Shown here piece after piece: positions 1 through 8,080 of a DNA stretch of 64,000 bases. The position numbers were made by a program, and so were the translations under genes. The notes below the pieces were generated by a model. It had not been told where the DNA came from, did no database searches, and worked only from the letters and a program-made list of their open reading frames with translations. The stretch comes from Acidimicrobiia bacterium (lineage in GTDB: Bacteria > Actinomycetota > Acidimicrobiia > IMCC26256 > PALSA-555). Position 1 is the first letter of the stretch. Every line of letters begins with the position of its first letter. Where the stretch lies: positions 62,709-126,708 of the forward strand of contig JBBECS010000019.1 in NCBI GenBank assembly GCA_040881685.1. Direction: 5' to 3'.

Positions 1-1463
1 GGTCGGCAGTCGTCGGGGTCAACCACACTCGACGCGACGAGCATCTCCTGCGTGACATCGAGCACACGCACTGCGGGCTCGTCGTCACCGAGCCACGCCA
101 CGCGCCGTTGCTCGAGCCGATCGCCAAGGGTCTCCCGGAACTGCTGGTGTCGAACCGCTACCCCGACGCCGACGATCCCGCCCCGAAGCTCGGCGCGGAC
201 CTCGACGCCGCACTCAGCGCCGTCGGCACCACCGACCCGGGCATCGACCCTGGTCCCGACACGCTCTGGGGGCTGATCTTCACGTCGGGCACGTCGGATG
301 CGCCCAAGGCCGTGATCTGCACGCAGCGGCGCTTCCTCGTCACCGGCAACCGCATGACGATCATCATGGACCTCGGCCCCGACGACGTCGGCTATATCTG
401 CATGCCGCTGTTCCACTCGAACGCGCTCATGGTCGGGTGGGCACCGTCGATCGTGCTCGGCGCGTCGGTCGGTGTGGCGCGGCGCTTCAGCGCATCGCAG
501 TGGCTCGCTGACATCCGTCACTACGGCTCGACCTACTTCAACTACACGGGCAAGCCGCTCGCGTACATCATGTCGACGCCCGAGAAGCCGGATGACGCCG
601 ACAACCCGCTGCGGGTCGCGTTCGGCAACGAGGGGTCACCCGAGATCGTCGACACGTTCTCGAGCCGCTTCGGCGTCGACGTGATCGACGCGTACGGCGC
701 GACCGAGGGCGGCGTGGCGGTGAACCGTGACGCAGACGAGCGTTCGGGTGCGCTCGGGCAAGTGGGCGAGAACGTGCAAGTGGTTGACGAGGAGGGCAAG
801 GAGCTCCCGCGCGCCGAACTCGACGCCGACGGACGGCTCGTCAACGCCGAGGACTGCGTCGGCGAGATCGTCAACACCGCCGGTGCCGGGCCGTTCGAGG
901 GCTACTACAACAACGACGCGGCCAACGAGAAGACGCTCCGGTTCGGCTGGTACTGGACCGGTGACCTCGGTTACCTCGACACCGACCGGTACCTCTACTT
1001 CGCGGGCCGCAACGCCGACTGGCTGCGCGTCGACGGTGAGAACTTCCCGGCTCAGCCCATCGAGAACACGATCGCCGCACACCCCGACGTCGTGCTTGCC
1101 GCGGTGTACGGCGTGCCCGACGACCAGGCGGGGGACCAGGTGATGGCGGGGCTCGTGCTGCGTGAGGGTGCCACGCTCGCCGCCGACGAGTTCTCCGGCT
1201 GGATCGACGCGCAAGAGACCATCGGACCCAAATGGCGGCCGCGCTACGTGCGCGTGATGCACCACCCGCCCACGACCGGGACCAACAAGATCGTCAAGCG
1301 CACGCTGGTGCACCAGAAGTTCCGATCCGACCGGACCGGGAGCGACGAGCTGTTCGTTCGCAACCGCGGCGAAGCCGTCTACCGCCCGTTCACGGGCGCC
1401 GACGAGGCTGCACTGCGCGAGTCGTTCGTGAAGCACGGCCGCGAGCGCTTCTGGGACCTGTAA
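1..1463 (+). CDS. Acyl-CoA synthetase (AMP-forming), FadD17-like, 5' end missing
   Basis: This ANL-superfamily enzyme would activate a carboxylic acid to its CoA ester through an acyl-AMP intermediate. The reading frame is open from base 3, and the first residues (SAVVGVNHTRRDEHL) already match the N-terminal domain of this family, so the true start lies before the window. Visible motifs are a variant P-loop (FTSGTSDAPKAV), the A5 motif (DAYGATEGG), the A7 motif (WTGDLGYLD) and a C-terminal lysine region (GTNKIVKRT). The downstream acyl-CoA dehydrogenase starts 2 bp after the stop, so the two are probably one operon; a similar FadD17/FadE26-27 pairing is known in mycobacteria. The family is clear; the substrate (fatty or sterol side-chain acid) is inference. 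Confidence 0.9.
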   Translation, partial: SAVVGVNHTRRDEHLLRDIEHTHCGLVVTEPRHAPLLEPIAKGLPELLVSNRYPDADDPAPKLGADLDAALSAVGTTDPGIDPGPDTLWGLIFTSGTSDAPKAVICTQRRFLVTGNRMTIIMDLGPDDVGYICMPLFHSNALMVGWAPSIVLGASVGVARRFSASQWLADIRHYGSTYFNYTGKPLAYIMSTPEKPDDADNPLRVAFGNEGSPEIVDTFSSRFGVDVIDAYGATEGGVAVNRDADERSGALGQVGENVQVVDEEGKELPRAELDADGRLVNAEDCVGEIVNTAGAGPFEGYYNNDAANEKTLRFGWYWTGDLGYLDTDRYLYFAGRNADWLRVDGENFPAQPIENTIAAHPDVVLAAVYGVPDDQAGDQVMAGLVLREGATLAADEFSGWIDAQETIGPKWRPRYVRVMHHPPTTGTNKIVKRTLVHQKFRSDRTGSDELFVRNRGEAVYRPFTGADEAALRESFVKHGRERFWDL

Positions 1464-1465
1464 GG

Positions 1466-2629
1466 GTGGACCTCAGCTTCACCGACGAGGAGCGCGCGTT
1501 CGCGGAGGAGATCCGCGGGTGGCTCGCAGCCAACCTGGATCTTCCGCCCTCCTTCGCCTCGCTCGAAGAAGAGATCGAGTGGGGGAAAAGATGGCAGGCC
1601 AAGCTCGCGGCCGACCGTTGGATCGGCATCCACTGGCCCCACGAGTACGGCGGACGCGGCGCGGTGCCGATCCAGGTTGCCATCTACAACATGGAGTACG
1701 CGCGCTCGCGCGCGATGCAACCCGTCAATCGGGTCGGCATCAACCTCGCCGGGCCCACGCTCCTCGCCCACGGGACCGACGAGCAGAAGATGCAATGGCT
1801 GCCGTCGATCCTCGACGCCCGCGAGCTCTGGTGCCAGCTCTTCAGTGAGCCGGGCGCGGGCTCCGACCTCGCGGCGCTGTCCACCAAGGCGACGCCCGTA
1901 GAGGGTGGATGGGTGCTCAACGGGCAGAAGGTCTGGTCGAGCTACGCACAGTTCGCCCGCTGGGGCATCTGCCTGGCGCGCACGAACGCCGAGCAGCCGA
2001 AGCACCGTGGCATCTCGTACCTGGTGATCGACATGGAAGCCGACGGCATCGAGGTGCGACCGCTGGTGCAGATCACCGGCGAGGCCGAGTTCAACGAGGT
2101 GTTCTTCGACGACGTGTTCGTGCCCAGTGAGCATCTGGTGGGTGCGCTCGACCAGGGGTGGGCGGTCGCCAACACAACGCTGGCGCACGAGCGCGGCACG
2201 GCGTTCCCGTTCAAGGAACAGGTCGTGCACGAGGTCTACCTCGACGATCTCTACGCCCTCGCGCGCGAACGTGACTTGCTGGACGACATCGTGGCCAGCG
2301 ACGATCTTGCGCAATCGTTCGTCGAGCTACGCGTGCTCCGGCTCCACAACTGGCGGACCCTGTCTCGCCTCGCCCGCAGGCAGGAGCCGGGCCCGGAGTC
2401 GTCGTGGGTGAAGCTGGCGTGGACCGACATGACCCAGAACCTGTCGACGCGCGCGCTCGACCTCTGCGGCGACGCGTCGCCGCTGTGGCGCGGGGCGCAC
2501 GATGTGCCCGACGACGGCCGTTGGCAGCGGCAGTGGCTCTGGAGCAAGGCCGCGTCCATCGCCGGCGGCACGTCCGAGGTGCAGAAGAACATCATCGCCG
2601 AGCGCATCCTCGGCCTGCCCCGGGGCTGA
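1466..2629 (+). CDS. Acyl-CoA dehydrogenase
   Basis: A 387-residue flavoprotein expected to introduce the alpha,beta double bond into an acyl-CoA. The N-terminal helical domain (LSFTDEERAFAEEIRGWL), the middle beta domain (QLFSEPGAGSDLAALSTKA) and the C-terminal signature (AGGTSEVQKNIIAERILGL) are all present, and the length is normal. I chose the GTG at 1466 because it sits just after the synthetase stop and gives the usual N-terminus; the open frame extends upstream, but that part overlaps the synthetase out of frame. It resembles the FadE26/FadE27 type used as heterotetramers in actinobacterial sterol side-chain oxidation. No partner subunit lies next to it here, so the oligomeric form is unknown. 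Confidence 0.92.
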   Translation: MDLSFTDEERAFAEEIRGWLAANLDLPPSFASLEEEIEWGKRWQAKLAADRWIGIHWPHEYGGRGAVPIQVAIYNMEYARSRAMQPVNRVGINLAGPTLLAHGTDEQKMQWLPSILDARELWCQLFSEPGAGSDLAALSTKATPVEGGWVLNGQKVWSSYAQFARWGICLARTNAEQPKHRGISYLVIDMEADGIEVRPLVQITGEAEFNEVFFDDVFVPSEHLVGALDQGWAVANTTLAHERGTAFPFKEQVVHEVYLDDLYALARERDLLDDIVASDDLAQSFVELRVLRLHNWRTLSRLARRQEPGPESSWVKLAWTDMTQNLSTRALDLCGDASPLWRGAHDVPDDGRWQRQWLWSKAASIAGGTSEVQKNIIAERILGLPRG

Positions 2630-2651
2630 CGGCCGGGGATAGGTTGGCGGC

Positions 2652-3035
2652 ATGGTCCGAGTCACTGGGCTCGATCACATCGTGTTGAACTGCGCGGATG
2701 TGGAGCGCTCGCTCGCCTGGTACTGCGACGAGCTCGGTCTCGACGCGGTGCGTGTCGACGAGTGGCGACGGGGAGACACGTTCTTTCCGTCCGTGCGCAT
2801 CAACGAGACCACCATCATTGACCTCTTCCCGGCCGACCGGTCCGGTACGAACATGGACCACGTGTGCCTAGTGATCGAGCCGACCGATCTCAGCGCGCTG
2901 GCAGCCTCCGGACGCTTCGACGTTGTCGGCGCCGGCCCGGTCGACGGCCTCTTCGGCGCCCAGGGCATGGCCACGAGCCTGTACGTGCGTGACCCCGATG
3001 GGAACACGGTCGAGCTCCGCGCCTACGCCGCCTAG
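2652..3035 (+). CDS. VOC (glyoxalase/bleomycin-resistance fold) protein
   Basis: A 127-residue single-module VOC protein. It opens with the usual strand and first metal ligand ([19 protein letters not shown]), has a second histidine in MDHVCLVIE and ends with the classical PDGNTVELR motif carrying the final glutamate. VOC proteins are metal-dependent isomerases, dioxygenases or lyases, or metal-free binding proteins. The H-H-E pattern suggests that metal binding is retained. It follows the acyl-CoA dehydrogenase by 22 bp on the same strand and may be co-transcribed. No specific reaction can be assigned. Confidence 0.85.
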   Translation: MVRVTGLDHIVLNCADVERSLAWYCDELGLDAVRVDEWRRGDTFFPSVRINETTIIDLFPADRSGTNMDHVCLVIEPTDLSALAASGRFDVVGAGPVDGLFGAQGMATSLYVRDPDGNTVELRAYAA

Positions 3036-3150
3036 CCGCACTCGCTCCGCTTTGCTCCGGCCCCGCTCCCGGGTATCGTCCCGCGCCGTACCGATAGGTG
3101 AGGGTGTGTCTGCGATGCTCCCTCGCGAGCACAGCAAGGGAGCGACCAAC

Positions 3151-3354
3151 GTGGCAACTGGCACCGTGAAGTGGTTCAACGCCGAGAAGGGCTTCGGCTT
3201 CATCGCGCGAGAGGGCGAGGACGACGTGTTCGTTCACTTCTCCGCGATCCAGGGCGATGGCTATCGGACCCTCGAGGAGGGCCAGCGCGTCGAGTTCGAC
3301 GTGGGCCCGGGTCGCAAGGGCGAAGAGGCGCAGAACGTCAAGCTCGTCGGCTAG
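3151..3354 (+). CDS. Cold-shock protein, CspA family
   Basis: A 67-residue single-stranded nucleic-acid-binding protein that melts RNA secondary structure. Both RNA-binding motifs are intact: RNP1 in KGFGFIA and RNP2 in DVFVHFSAI. The start is the GTG at 3151, which gives the canonical N-terminus ([10 protein letters not shown]) and follows an AAGGGAG ribosome-binding site at about 3136-3142. The frame is open further upstream, but that part has no Csp homology. It has its own leader of about 115 bp after the VOC gene, with a GATAGG -10-like hexamer near 3092. This is ordinary core-genome content. Confidence 0.96.
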   Translation: MATGTVKWFNAEKGFGFIAREGEDDVFVHFSAIQGDGYRTLEEGQRVEFDVGPGRKGEEAQNVKLVG

Positions 3355-3369
3355 CGCCGCTCTCTCCCG

Positions 3370-4164
3370 TCAGGCGCGCTTGCCGATCCAGAGGGTGAAG
3401 CGCGACAGGCGGAGATAACCCATCCGCTCATAGACCGGTTGCCCGAGATCGCTCGCGATCAGCATCGCGGGGAGGTCGGGCTGCACACAGGTTGCCGCCC
3501 AAGTGAGGGCTTCGCCGACACGTTTCCCGCGCGCGCTCGGCATCGCCGAGATCCATTCCACGTCGACGAGCGTGTCGCTGACGTGCGCGGCCGACGTTCC
3601 GACGGGTTCGCCGTCGATCATGCCGAGCCACATGTGCCAGCCGGGCAGCTCGAGCAAGCCCGCGTGGAAGCTTCGCCGGCCCTGGATCTCGGGGACGGGG
3701 TAGGCCTCCGCCATCGTGCGGTCGAACTGCTCGAGCATGCCGTCGTCGCGGACCTCGACGATCTCCAATCCGGGCGGCGTGGGCACGGTCGCGGGGCCGG
3801 CTGGACGCAGCATCAGTGGCGGGTGGCCCATGAGCTCCCAGCCGCGTTCGCCGAGCCATGGCATCGGCGTTGCGTTGTAGATGAGGAAGGGTGTGCTCTC
3901 GTCGTCGGGCGCGAAGAACCCGGTGATGTCGTCGAGCATCGGATCGGCGGTGTCGACGATCGGGCGCAGCGGAACGGCAAGGTTGAGGAACGGGAACGGG
4001 GAGTGGCTGTCGAGCGCCACGAAGTCCTCGGTCCGCGCCGTCGCGTTGCCCGCGCTGGTTCCGAGCGCCTCGACGAGGTCGGCATACGCCTCGATGAACT
4101 CGCGAGTGAGCGTGTCGTTGCGGGGTGTGGACGGACCCCAGCCGTCCGGGAGTCGTTCACTCAT
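3370..4164 (-). CDS. GNAT-family N-acetyltransferase
   Basis: A 264-residue protein whose C-terminal half is a GNAT fold: an acceptor-loop strand (WHMWLGMIDGEPVGTSAAHV), the acetyl-CoA pyrophosphate-binding loop (PSARGKRVGEALTWAA) and the closing LGQPVYERMGYLRL segment. The N-terminal 120 residues form an extra domain seen in several actinobacterial GNAT proteins of unknown substrate. I chose the ATG at 4164 because it lies 5 bp downstream of the aldehyde dehydrogenase stop on the same strand; the longer open frame runs inside that gene. It converges on the cold-shock gene with only 15 bp between the stops. Confidence 0.88.
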   Translation of the reverse strand: MSERLPDGWGPSTPRNDTLTREFIEAYADLVEALGTSAGNATARTEDFVALDSHSPFPFLNLAVPLRPIVDTADPMLDDITGFFAPDDESTPFLIYNATPMPWLGERGWELMGHPPLMLRPAGPATVPTPPGLEIVEVRDDGMLEQFDRTMAEAYPVPEIQGRRSFHAGLLELPGWHMWLGMIDGEPVGTSAAHVSDTLVDVEWISAMPSARGKRVGEALTWAATCVQPDLPAMLIASDLGQPVYERMGYLRLSRFTLWIGKRA

Positions 4165-4169
4165 CGGCG

Positions 4170-5582
4170 CTACAGGAACTTGCGGAGCAGCTTGTCCTTG
4201 GTGCTCGTGTACGGCGGGTACGCGAGCGCCGGATCTGGGCGGACGCCCTTGCGGAGCACGCTCTTGGCGTGGCTGAACGTCTCGAACGTCGAGCGGCCGT
4301 GGTAGGCACCCATGCCGCTCGGCCCGACACCACCGAACGGTAGCGTGGGCACCGCGACGTGGAACATGGTGGCGTTCACACACGCACCGCCACTGCTCGT
4401 CTGTTCGAGCACCCGGTCGGCGACTGCGGTCGACTTGCTGAATACATACAGCGCCAGCGGCTTGTCGCGCTCGTTCACGAACGCGATGGCCTCGTCCACG
4501 CTGTCGACGGTCAGTACTGGCAGGACGGGACCGAAGATCTCGTCCTGCATGACGGGGGAGTCGGGTGCCACGTCGCGCAGCACGGTGGGTGCGAAGTAGC
4601 GCGTGGCCTCGTCTCGCTCGCCGCCCAGAGCAATCGTGCCGGAGTCGACCAGGCCCGAGAGTCGCTTCCAGTGGCGGTCGTCGATGATGCGCGCGTAGTC
4701 GGGGCTCGCCTTCGGGTCAGGCCCATAGAAGTCGAAGACCGCTCGCCGCATGTGCTCGATGAGCCGGTCGACCGCGGGCTTGGTCACGAGCACGTAGTCG
4801 GGTGCGATGCAGGTCTGGCCGGCGTTGAGGAACTTGCCCCAAGCGATGCGCCGGCCGGCGACCTCGAGGTCGGCGGTCTCGTCGACGATCGTCGGGCTCT
4901 TCCCGCCGAGCTCGAGCGTCACCGGCGTGAGGTGCTTGGCTGCCGCCTCCATCACGACCCGGCCGACGGTACCGTTCCCCGTATAGAGGATGTGGTCCCA
5001 TCGCTCGGCGAGCAGCGCCGTCGTCTCGGACACGCCGCCTTCGACGATGGCGATGCACTCGGGGTCGAGGTACTCCGGGATCAGCCGGGCGAGCGCAGCC
5101 GACGTCTCGGCCGTGAGCTCGGACGGCTTGATGACGACAGCATTGCCCGCGGCGATCGCACCCACGGCGGGAGCGAGTGCGAGCTGCACGGGGTAGTTCC
5201 ACGGCGCGATCACGAGCACTACGCCCAGCGGCTCGCGGATGATAAAGCCGCGTGACGGCTTCGTGACGAGGCGCGTACCGACCCGATGGGGTCGCATCCA
5301 GCGGCGCAGTCGCTTGAGCGTGTAGTCGATCTCCGCGATCAGGAAGCCGACCTCAGTGGCGTACGTCTCGGTTGCCGGCTTCCCGAGATCGGCTTCGAGC
5401 GCGTCGCGTAGCTCGGGCTCGCGCTCGACGAGCATCCGTCGCATTGCGCGGAGCTGGTCGCGGCGCCACTCGTACGGGCGCGTGCTCCCCGAGGCGAACA
5501 CCTTGCGCAGCCTTGCTACGAGCCCGGGTGCGTCGAGACTCGGGGTTGCAGGGGTGTCCGGGCGAGAGATCGTGGTGGTCAT
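4170..5582 (-). CDS. Aldehyde dehydrogenase family protein
   Basis: A 470-residue NAD(P)-dependent aldehyde dehydrogenase. The oxyanion-hole asparagine lies in APWNYPVQLA, the general-base glutamate in ELGGKSPTIV and the catalytic cysteine in AGQTCIAPDYV. The length and the C-terminal substrate region fit the ALDH3/coniferyl-aldehyde branch. A clear GGAGAG ribosome-binding site precedes the ATG at 5582. It is followed at 5 bp by the GNAT gene, so the two are probably co-transcribed. It could oxidise fatty, aromatic or stress-derived aldehydes; the sequence does not separate these. Confidence 0.93.
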   Translation of the reverse strand: MTTTISRPDTPATPSLDAPGLVARLRKVFASGSTRPYEWRRDQLRAMRRMLVEREPELRDALEADLGKPATETYATEVGFLIAEIDYTLKRLRRWMRPHRVGTRLVTKPSRGFIIREPLGVVLVIAPWNYPVQLALAPAVGAIAAGNAVVIKPSELTAETSAALARLIPEYLDPECIAIVEGGVSETTALLAERWDHILYTGNGTVGRVVMEAAAKHLTPVTLELGGKSPTIVDETADLEVAGRRIAWGKFLNAGQTCIAPDYVLVTKPAVDRLIEHMRRAVFDFYGPDPKASPDYARIIDDRHWKRLSGLVDSGTIALGGERDEATRYFAPTVLRDVAPDSPVMQDEIFGPVLPVLTVDSVDEAIAFVNERDKPLALYVFSKSTAVADRVLEQTSSGGACVNATMFHVAVPTLPFGGVGPSGMGAYHGRSTFETFSHAKSVLRKGVRPDPALAYPPYTSTKDKLLRKFL

Positions 5583-5646
5583 ACCGACTCTCCTTCATTT
5601 CCGCTCTCGGCGCTGCGCGCCGGGCCACTCGGGCCCCGGCTCGCTG

Positions 5647-5667
5647 CCCCGCAGAGTACCTGCGGGG
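5647..5667 (-). terminator. Hairpin downstream of the HAD gene
   Basis: An 8-bp perfect stem, CCCCGCAG with CTGCGGGG, and an AGTAC loop. It lies 18 bp past the HAD hydrolase stop and upstream of the ALDH start on the same strand. No T-run follows, which is common for terminators in high-GC actinobacteria. Confidence 0.55.
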
Positions 5668-5684
5668 CGGGCGCTCACCTCTGG

Positions 5685-6440
5685 CTAGCTGATCACGTCG
5701 AGCACGGTGCGCAGGTCGGGGCCGATCGTGACGCCTTCGTCATCCAGCTCCCCGGGCGCCGTGTCGTCGGGCCAATGACCCTCACGTCGAAGGTACACGG
5801 AGCGCATCCCGAACGCCCGTGGGCCGATCACATCGGGGCCCCACGTGTCGCCGACGAACACCACGGCTTCGGGCTCGATCGAAAGCTTCGCCAACGTGTG
5901 CTCGAAGATGCGCGGGTGCGGTTTGCGGGCTCCCGCCCACGCCGACGACACCACCACGTCGACCGTGTCGGTGAGGCCGGCTTCCTCCACGGCTTCCGCG
6001 AGGTCCCAGTCCCAGTTGGAGCAGATCGCCAGGCGCAGGCCACGGTTTCGCAGCGCGCCGAGCACTTCGACCGCCTCGGGATAGGCCTCGAGCGCTCGCT
6101 GCTCGTTGCCGGCGCGGAGCTTGTCGCGCACGATCTCGTACTCGCCGGGGTGCAGGTCGGTCTCTGCGAGCATCGCGAGCAGACGCTGCTGCTGCCACGC
6201 GACGTAGTGGTCTCGGCTCCGTGAGTGCTCGAGGTGCTCCATCCCGTCGAGCTCGCCCTGCCAGAACCGCCGCCGGATCTCGTCGGACATCTCGACGCCG
6301 TGCTGCGCGAGTACATCGTCGACCGCCACCCACTGCGTCGAGTGTGCGAGTGTCCCGTAGAAGTCGAGAAGCACGGCTTGAAGGTCTAGGGGGCGTTTGT
6401 CCTGGTCAGAGGCTCGGTCACCGCGGAGTTGCTGTCGCAT
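5685..6440 (-). CDS. HAD-superfamily hydrolase
   Basis: A roughly 251-residue haloacid dehalogenase-like hydrolase, most likely a phosphatase. All four HAD motifs are visible: motif I nucleophile in VLLDFYGTL, motif II in ICSNWDWDL, motif III lysine in ARKPHPRIF and motif IV in VFVGDTWGPDV. A helical cap of about 100 residues lies between motifs I and II. I chose the ATG at 6440; a TTG directly before it is also possible. It is separated from the catabolic island by about 490 bp. A candidate minus-strand promoter of the island type lies at 6639-6665, but whether it drives this gene is unclear. Confidence 0.88.
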   Translation of the reverse strand: MRQQLRGDRASDQDKRPLDLQAVLLDFYGTLAHSTQWVAVDDVLAQHGVEMSDEIRRRFWQGELDGMEHLEHSRSRDHYVAWQQQRLLAMLAETDLHPGEYEIVRDKLRAGNEQRALEAYPEAVEVLGALRNRGLRLAICSNWDWDLAEAVEEAGLTDTVDVVVSSAWAGARKPHPRIFEHTLAKLSIEPEAVVFVGDTWGPDVIGPRAFGMRSVYLRREGHWPDDTAPGELDDEGVTIGPDLRTVLDVIS

Positions 6441-6929
6441 CAATCAGCATCCAATCGAGCGAGGCGGCGGCGATGACGCGAGGCAAGTCTAGGGATGGCA
6501 TACGACAGCTCGGCCCGGCCCGCTGGGACGAGGACCCGTGAAGCGCTGCCTGATCAAAGCGGTGCCCTAGGAGCGAGCCAATTCGTAATGGCTGGGGCCA
6601 CGTGGACGTCCCAAATGACGATCACGGACCCGGGCGGGCATATGGCGGGCCTCTTGCGATCGCGAATTTTTCGTGATAGGACTCCCGCCGTGGCTGCGAC
6701 CTCGGGCAATCCGGGCGTGGCCACCGTCAGGGGAGGGCGCGTGGTCGTGGAACACCACAACTCTGTGGCGGCGGCAAGTGAGCGAGACGCCGCACCCGCC
6801 ACACAGTCAGCGCTGTTGATGCAGCCGTGGCACCGCGCGAGGGCTCTCGAGATCAGCGGCCACCTGCAGACGAGGTGGGGCTGAGCACGAGGGCGGGCCG
6901 ACATTGTCCTCATTGGGGGGAAGTTCAAC
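6441..6929. other. Gene-poor junction between core genes and catabolic island
   Basis: About 490 bp between the HAD hydrolase and the first BMP gene. I see no convincing protein gene: the open frames here are short, atypical and lack ribosome-binding sites. It contains the divergent promoter-like element at 6639-6680. The stretch from about 6687 to 6929 would be a long 5' leader of the BMP gene. A GTG at 6690 opens a 64-codon frame to 6884 that would begin almost exactly at the predicted transcription start; I do not call it a gene. Confidence 0.6.
6639..6680. promoter_or_regulatory. Divergent promoter with 12-bp palindrome (site 1)
   Basis: Palindrome TTGCGATCGCGA at 6654-6665. On the plus strand GATAGG (6675-6680) begins exactly 21 bp after the first palindrome base. 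On the minus strand CATATG (6644-6639) has the same spacing. The plus-strand arm points to the BMP gene at 6930 and the minus arm toward the HAD gene. The same palindrome, in reverse, is at the second BMP gene (49035-49046). Confidence 0.6.
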
Positions 6930-8042
6930 ATGCAATGTCTGCCAAACGTCGGTAAAGCGCGGTCCCGTTCCGTTCTCATCGTCATCGCACTCGCGAGCGT
7001 GCTCGGAAGCTCCTTCGCCGCCGGCGTCGCAAGTGCGGGCGAAGAGCCATGTGTTCGTGTCGCGTTCGTGTACGACAACGAGACCAAGACGCCCGGCTTC
7101 CAACATGGTCAGAAGGTCGGCGAGAACTACATGCGTAAGAAGCTGCCGTGCGCCGAGGTCAAGGCAGTCGAGAGCATCCCTGAAGGCCCAGGGTCATTGC
7201 CGACCTTCGAACAACTCGTTGACGAAGGCTACGAACTCATCTTCGCCAACTCCTTCGGCTATGGCGATCAGTTGCTCGAGGTCGCGGCTGACAACTCAGA
7301 CGTGAAATTTGAGCACGCAGTCGGCTTCCGGACGGCTGACAACCTGAGCACCTTCTACGGCGCTCGATTCGAGGGTTGGTACCTGCAGGGCATCGCCGCG
7401 GCGGACGCCAGCGAGTCAGGACAGTTGGGCGTTATTGCGCCATTTCCGATTCCAAGCATCATCTCTGACATCAATGGCTTCACCCTCGGTGCGCGCTCGG
7501 TGAACCCGGACGCCACTGTCCAGGTCGTCTTCACGAACGCGTTCGAGGACGCAATCAAGGACAAGCAAGCCGCTGAGGCGCTCCTCGATGACGGCATCGA
7601 CTACTTGGCCCAGATGTCGGGATCGCCGTCGGTCGGATCCGTCGCCGAAGAGAACGACATCCCGTGGAACGGGGCGGACGACCCGAAGGTGAAGAGTTTC
7701 GGACCTTCGACCTATGTCGGAGCCCCGTATCTGAAGTGGGGTCACTACTTCCTTCAGGAGGCACAGGCGGTCATCGACGGGACGTGGGAGTCCCAGGGTT
7801 ACCTCGGGACGATCGCGGACAAGTTCGTGGCGTTCCATGTCGGGACCATCCCCAAGAACGTCGTCGCGGACATCAAGGCGAAGAAGGCCGAGATTGCCGA
7901 CGGAACGCTTGTCGTCTTCGCCGGACCGATTACGGCGCAAGACGGCTCGGTCCTCGTGCCTGAGGGTCAGTTTGCGGAATTTGACGTCATCACTACGATC
8001 TTCGTCGAAGGTGTGATCGGCGAGATTCCGCAACAAGGCTGA
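6930..8042 (+). CDS. BMP-family ABC transporter substrate-binding protein (copy 1)
   Basis: A 370-residue secreted solute-binding protein of the BMP/PnrA family, which captures purine nucleosides and related small molecules for ABC import. Residues 1-36 are a signal peptide (basic start, hydrophobic core, cleavage after GVASA). There is no lipobox cysteine, so it is not an obvious lipoprotein. Two cysteines of the mature domain (GEEPCVRVAF and KLPCAEVKA) are also present in copy 2 and may form a disulfide. A GGGGGGAA ribosome-binding site precedes the ATG. It has no permease or ATPase beside it and probably shares the ABC transporter at 49.4-53.1 kb. FTLGARSVNP and VQVVFTN are identical in the two copies. 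Confidence 0.93.
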   Translation: MQCLPNVGKARSRSVLIVIALASVLGSSFAAGVASAGEEPCVRVAFVYDNETKTPGFQHGQKVGENYMRKKLPCAEVKAVESIPEGPGSLPTFEQLVDEGYELIFANSFGYGDQLLEVAADNSDVKFEHAVGFRTADNLSTFYGARFEGWYLQGIAAADASESGQLGVIAPFPIPSIISDINGFTLGARSVNPDATVQVVFTNAFEDAIKDKQAAEALLDDGIDYLAQMSGSPSVGSVAEENDIPWNGADDPKVKSFGPSTYVGAPYLKWGHYFLQEAQAVIDGTWESQGYLGTIADKFVAFHVGTIPKNVVADIKAKKAEIADGTLVVFAGPITAQDGSVLVPEGQFAEFDVITTIFVEGVIGEIPQQG

Positions 8043-8080
8043 GCGACGCTTCGGAACGGCTCCAACCGAATTGGAATGCG

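Noticed and set aside
636..1436. Long minus-strand frame of 266 codons inside the acyl-CoA synthetase
   Set aside because: Antisense to a gene with clear motifs; composition is an arginine/valine-rich shadow typical of GC-rich DNA.
1379..2314. Minus-strand frame of 311 codons over the acyl-CoA dehydrogenase
   Set aside because: Shadow of a confidently identified gene, with no family resemblance.
3439..4305. Plus-strand frame of 288 codons antisense to GNAT and ALDH genes
   Set aside because: No motif, no ribosome-binding site, and it spans the junction of two real genes.
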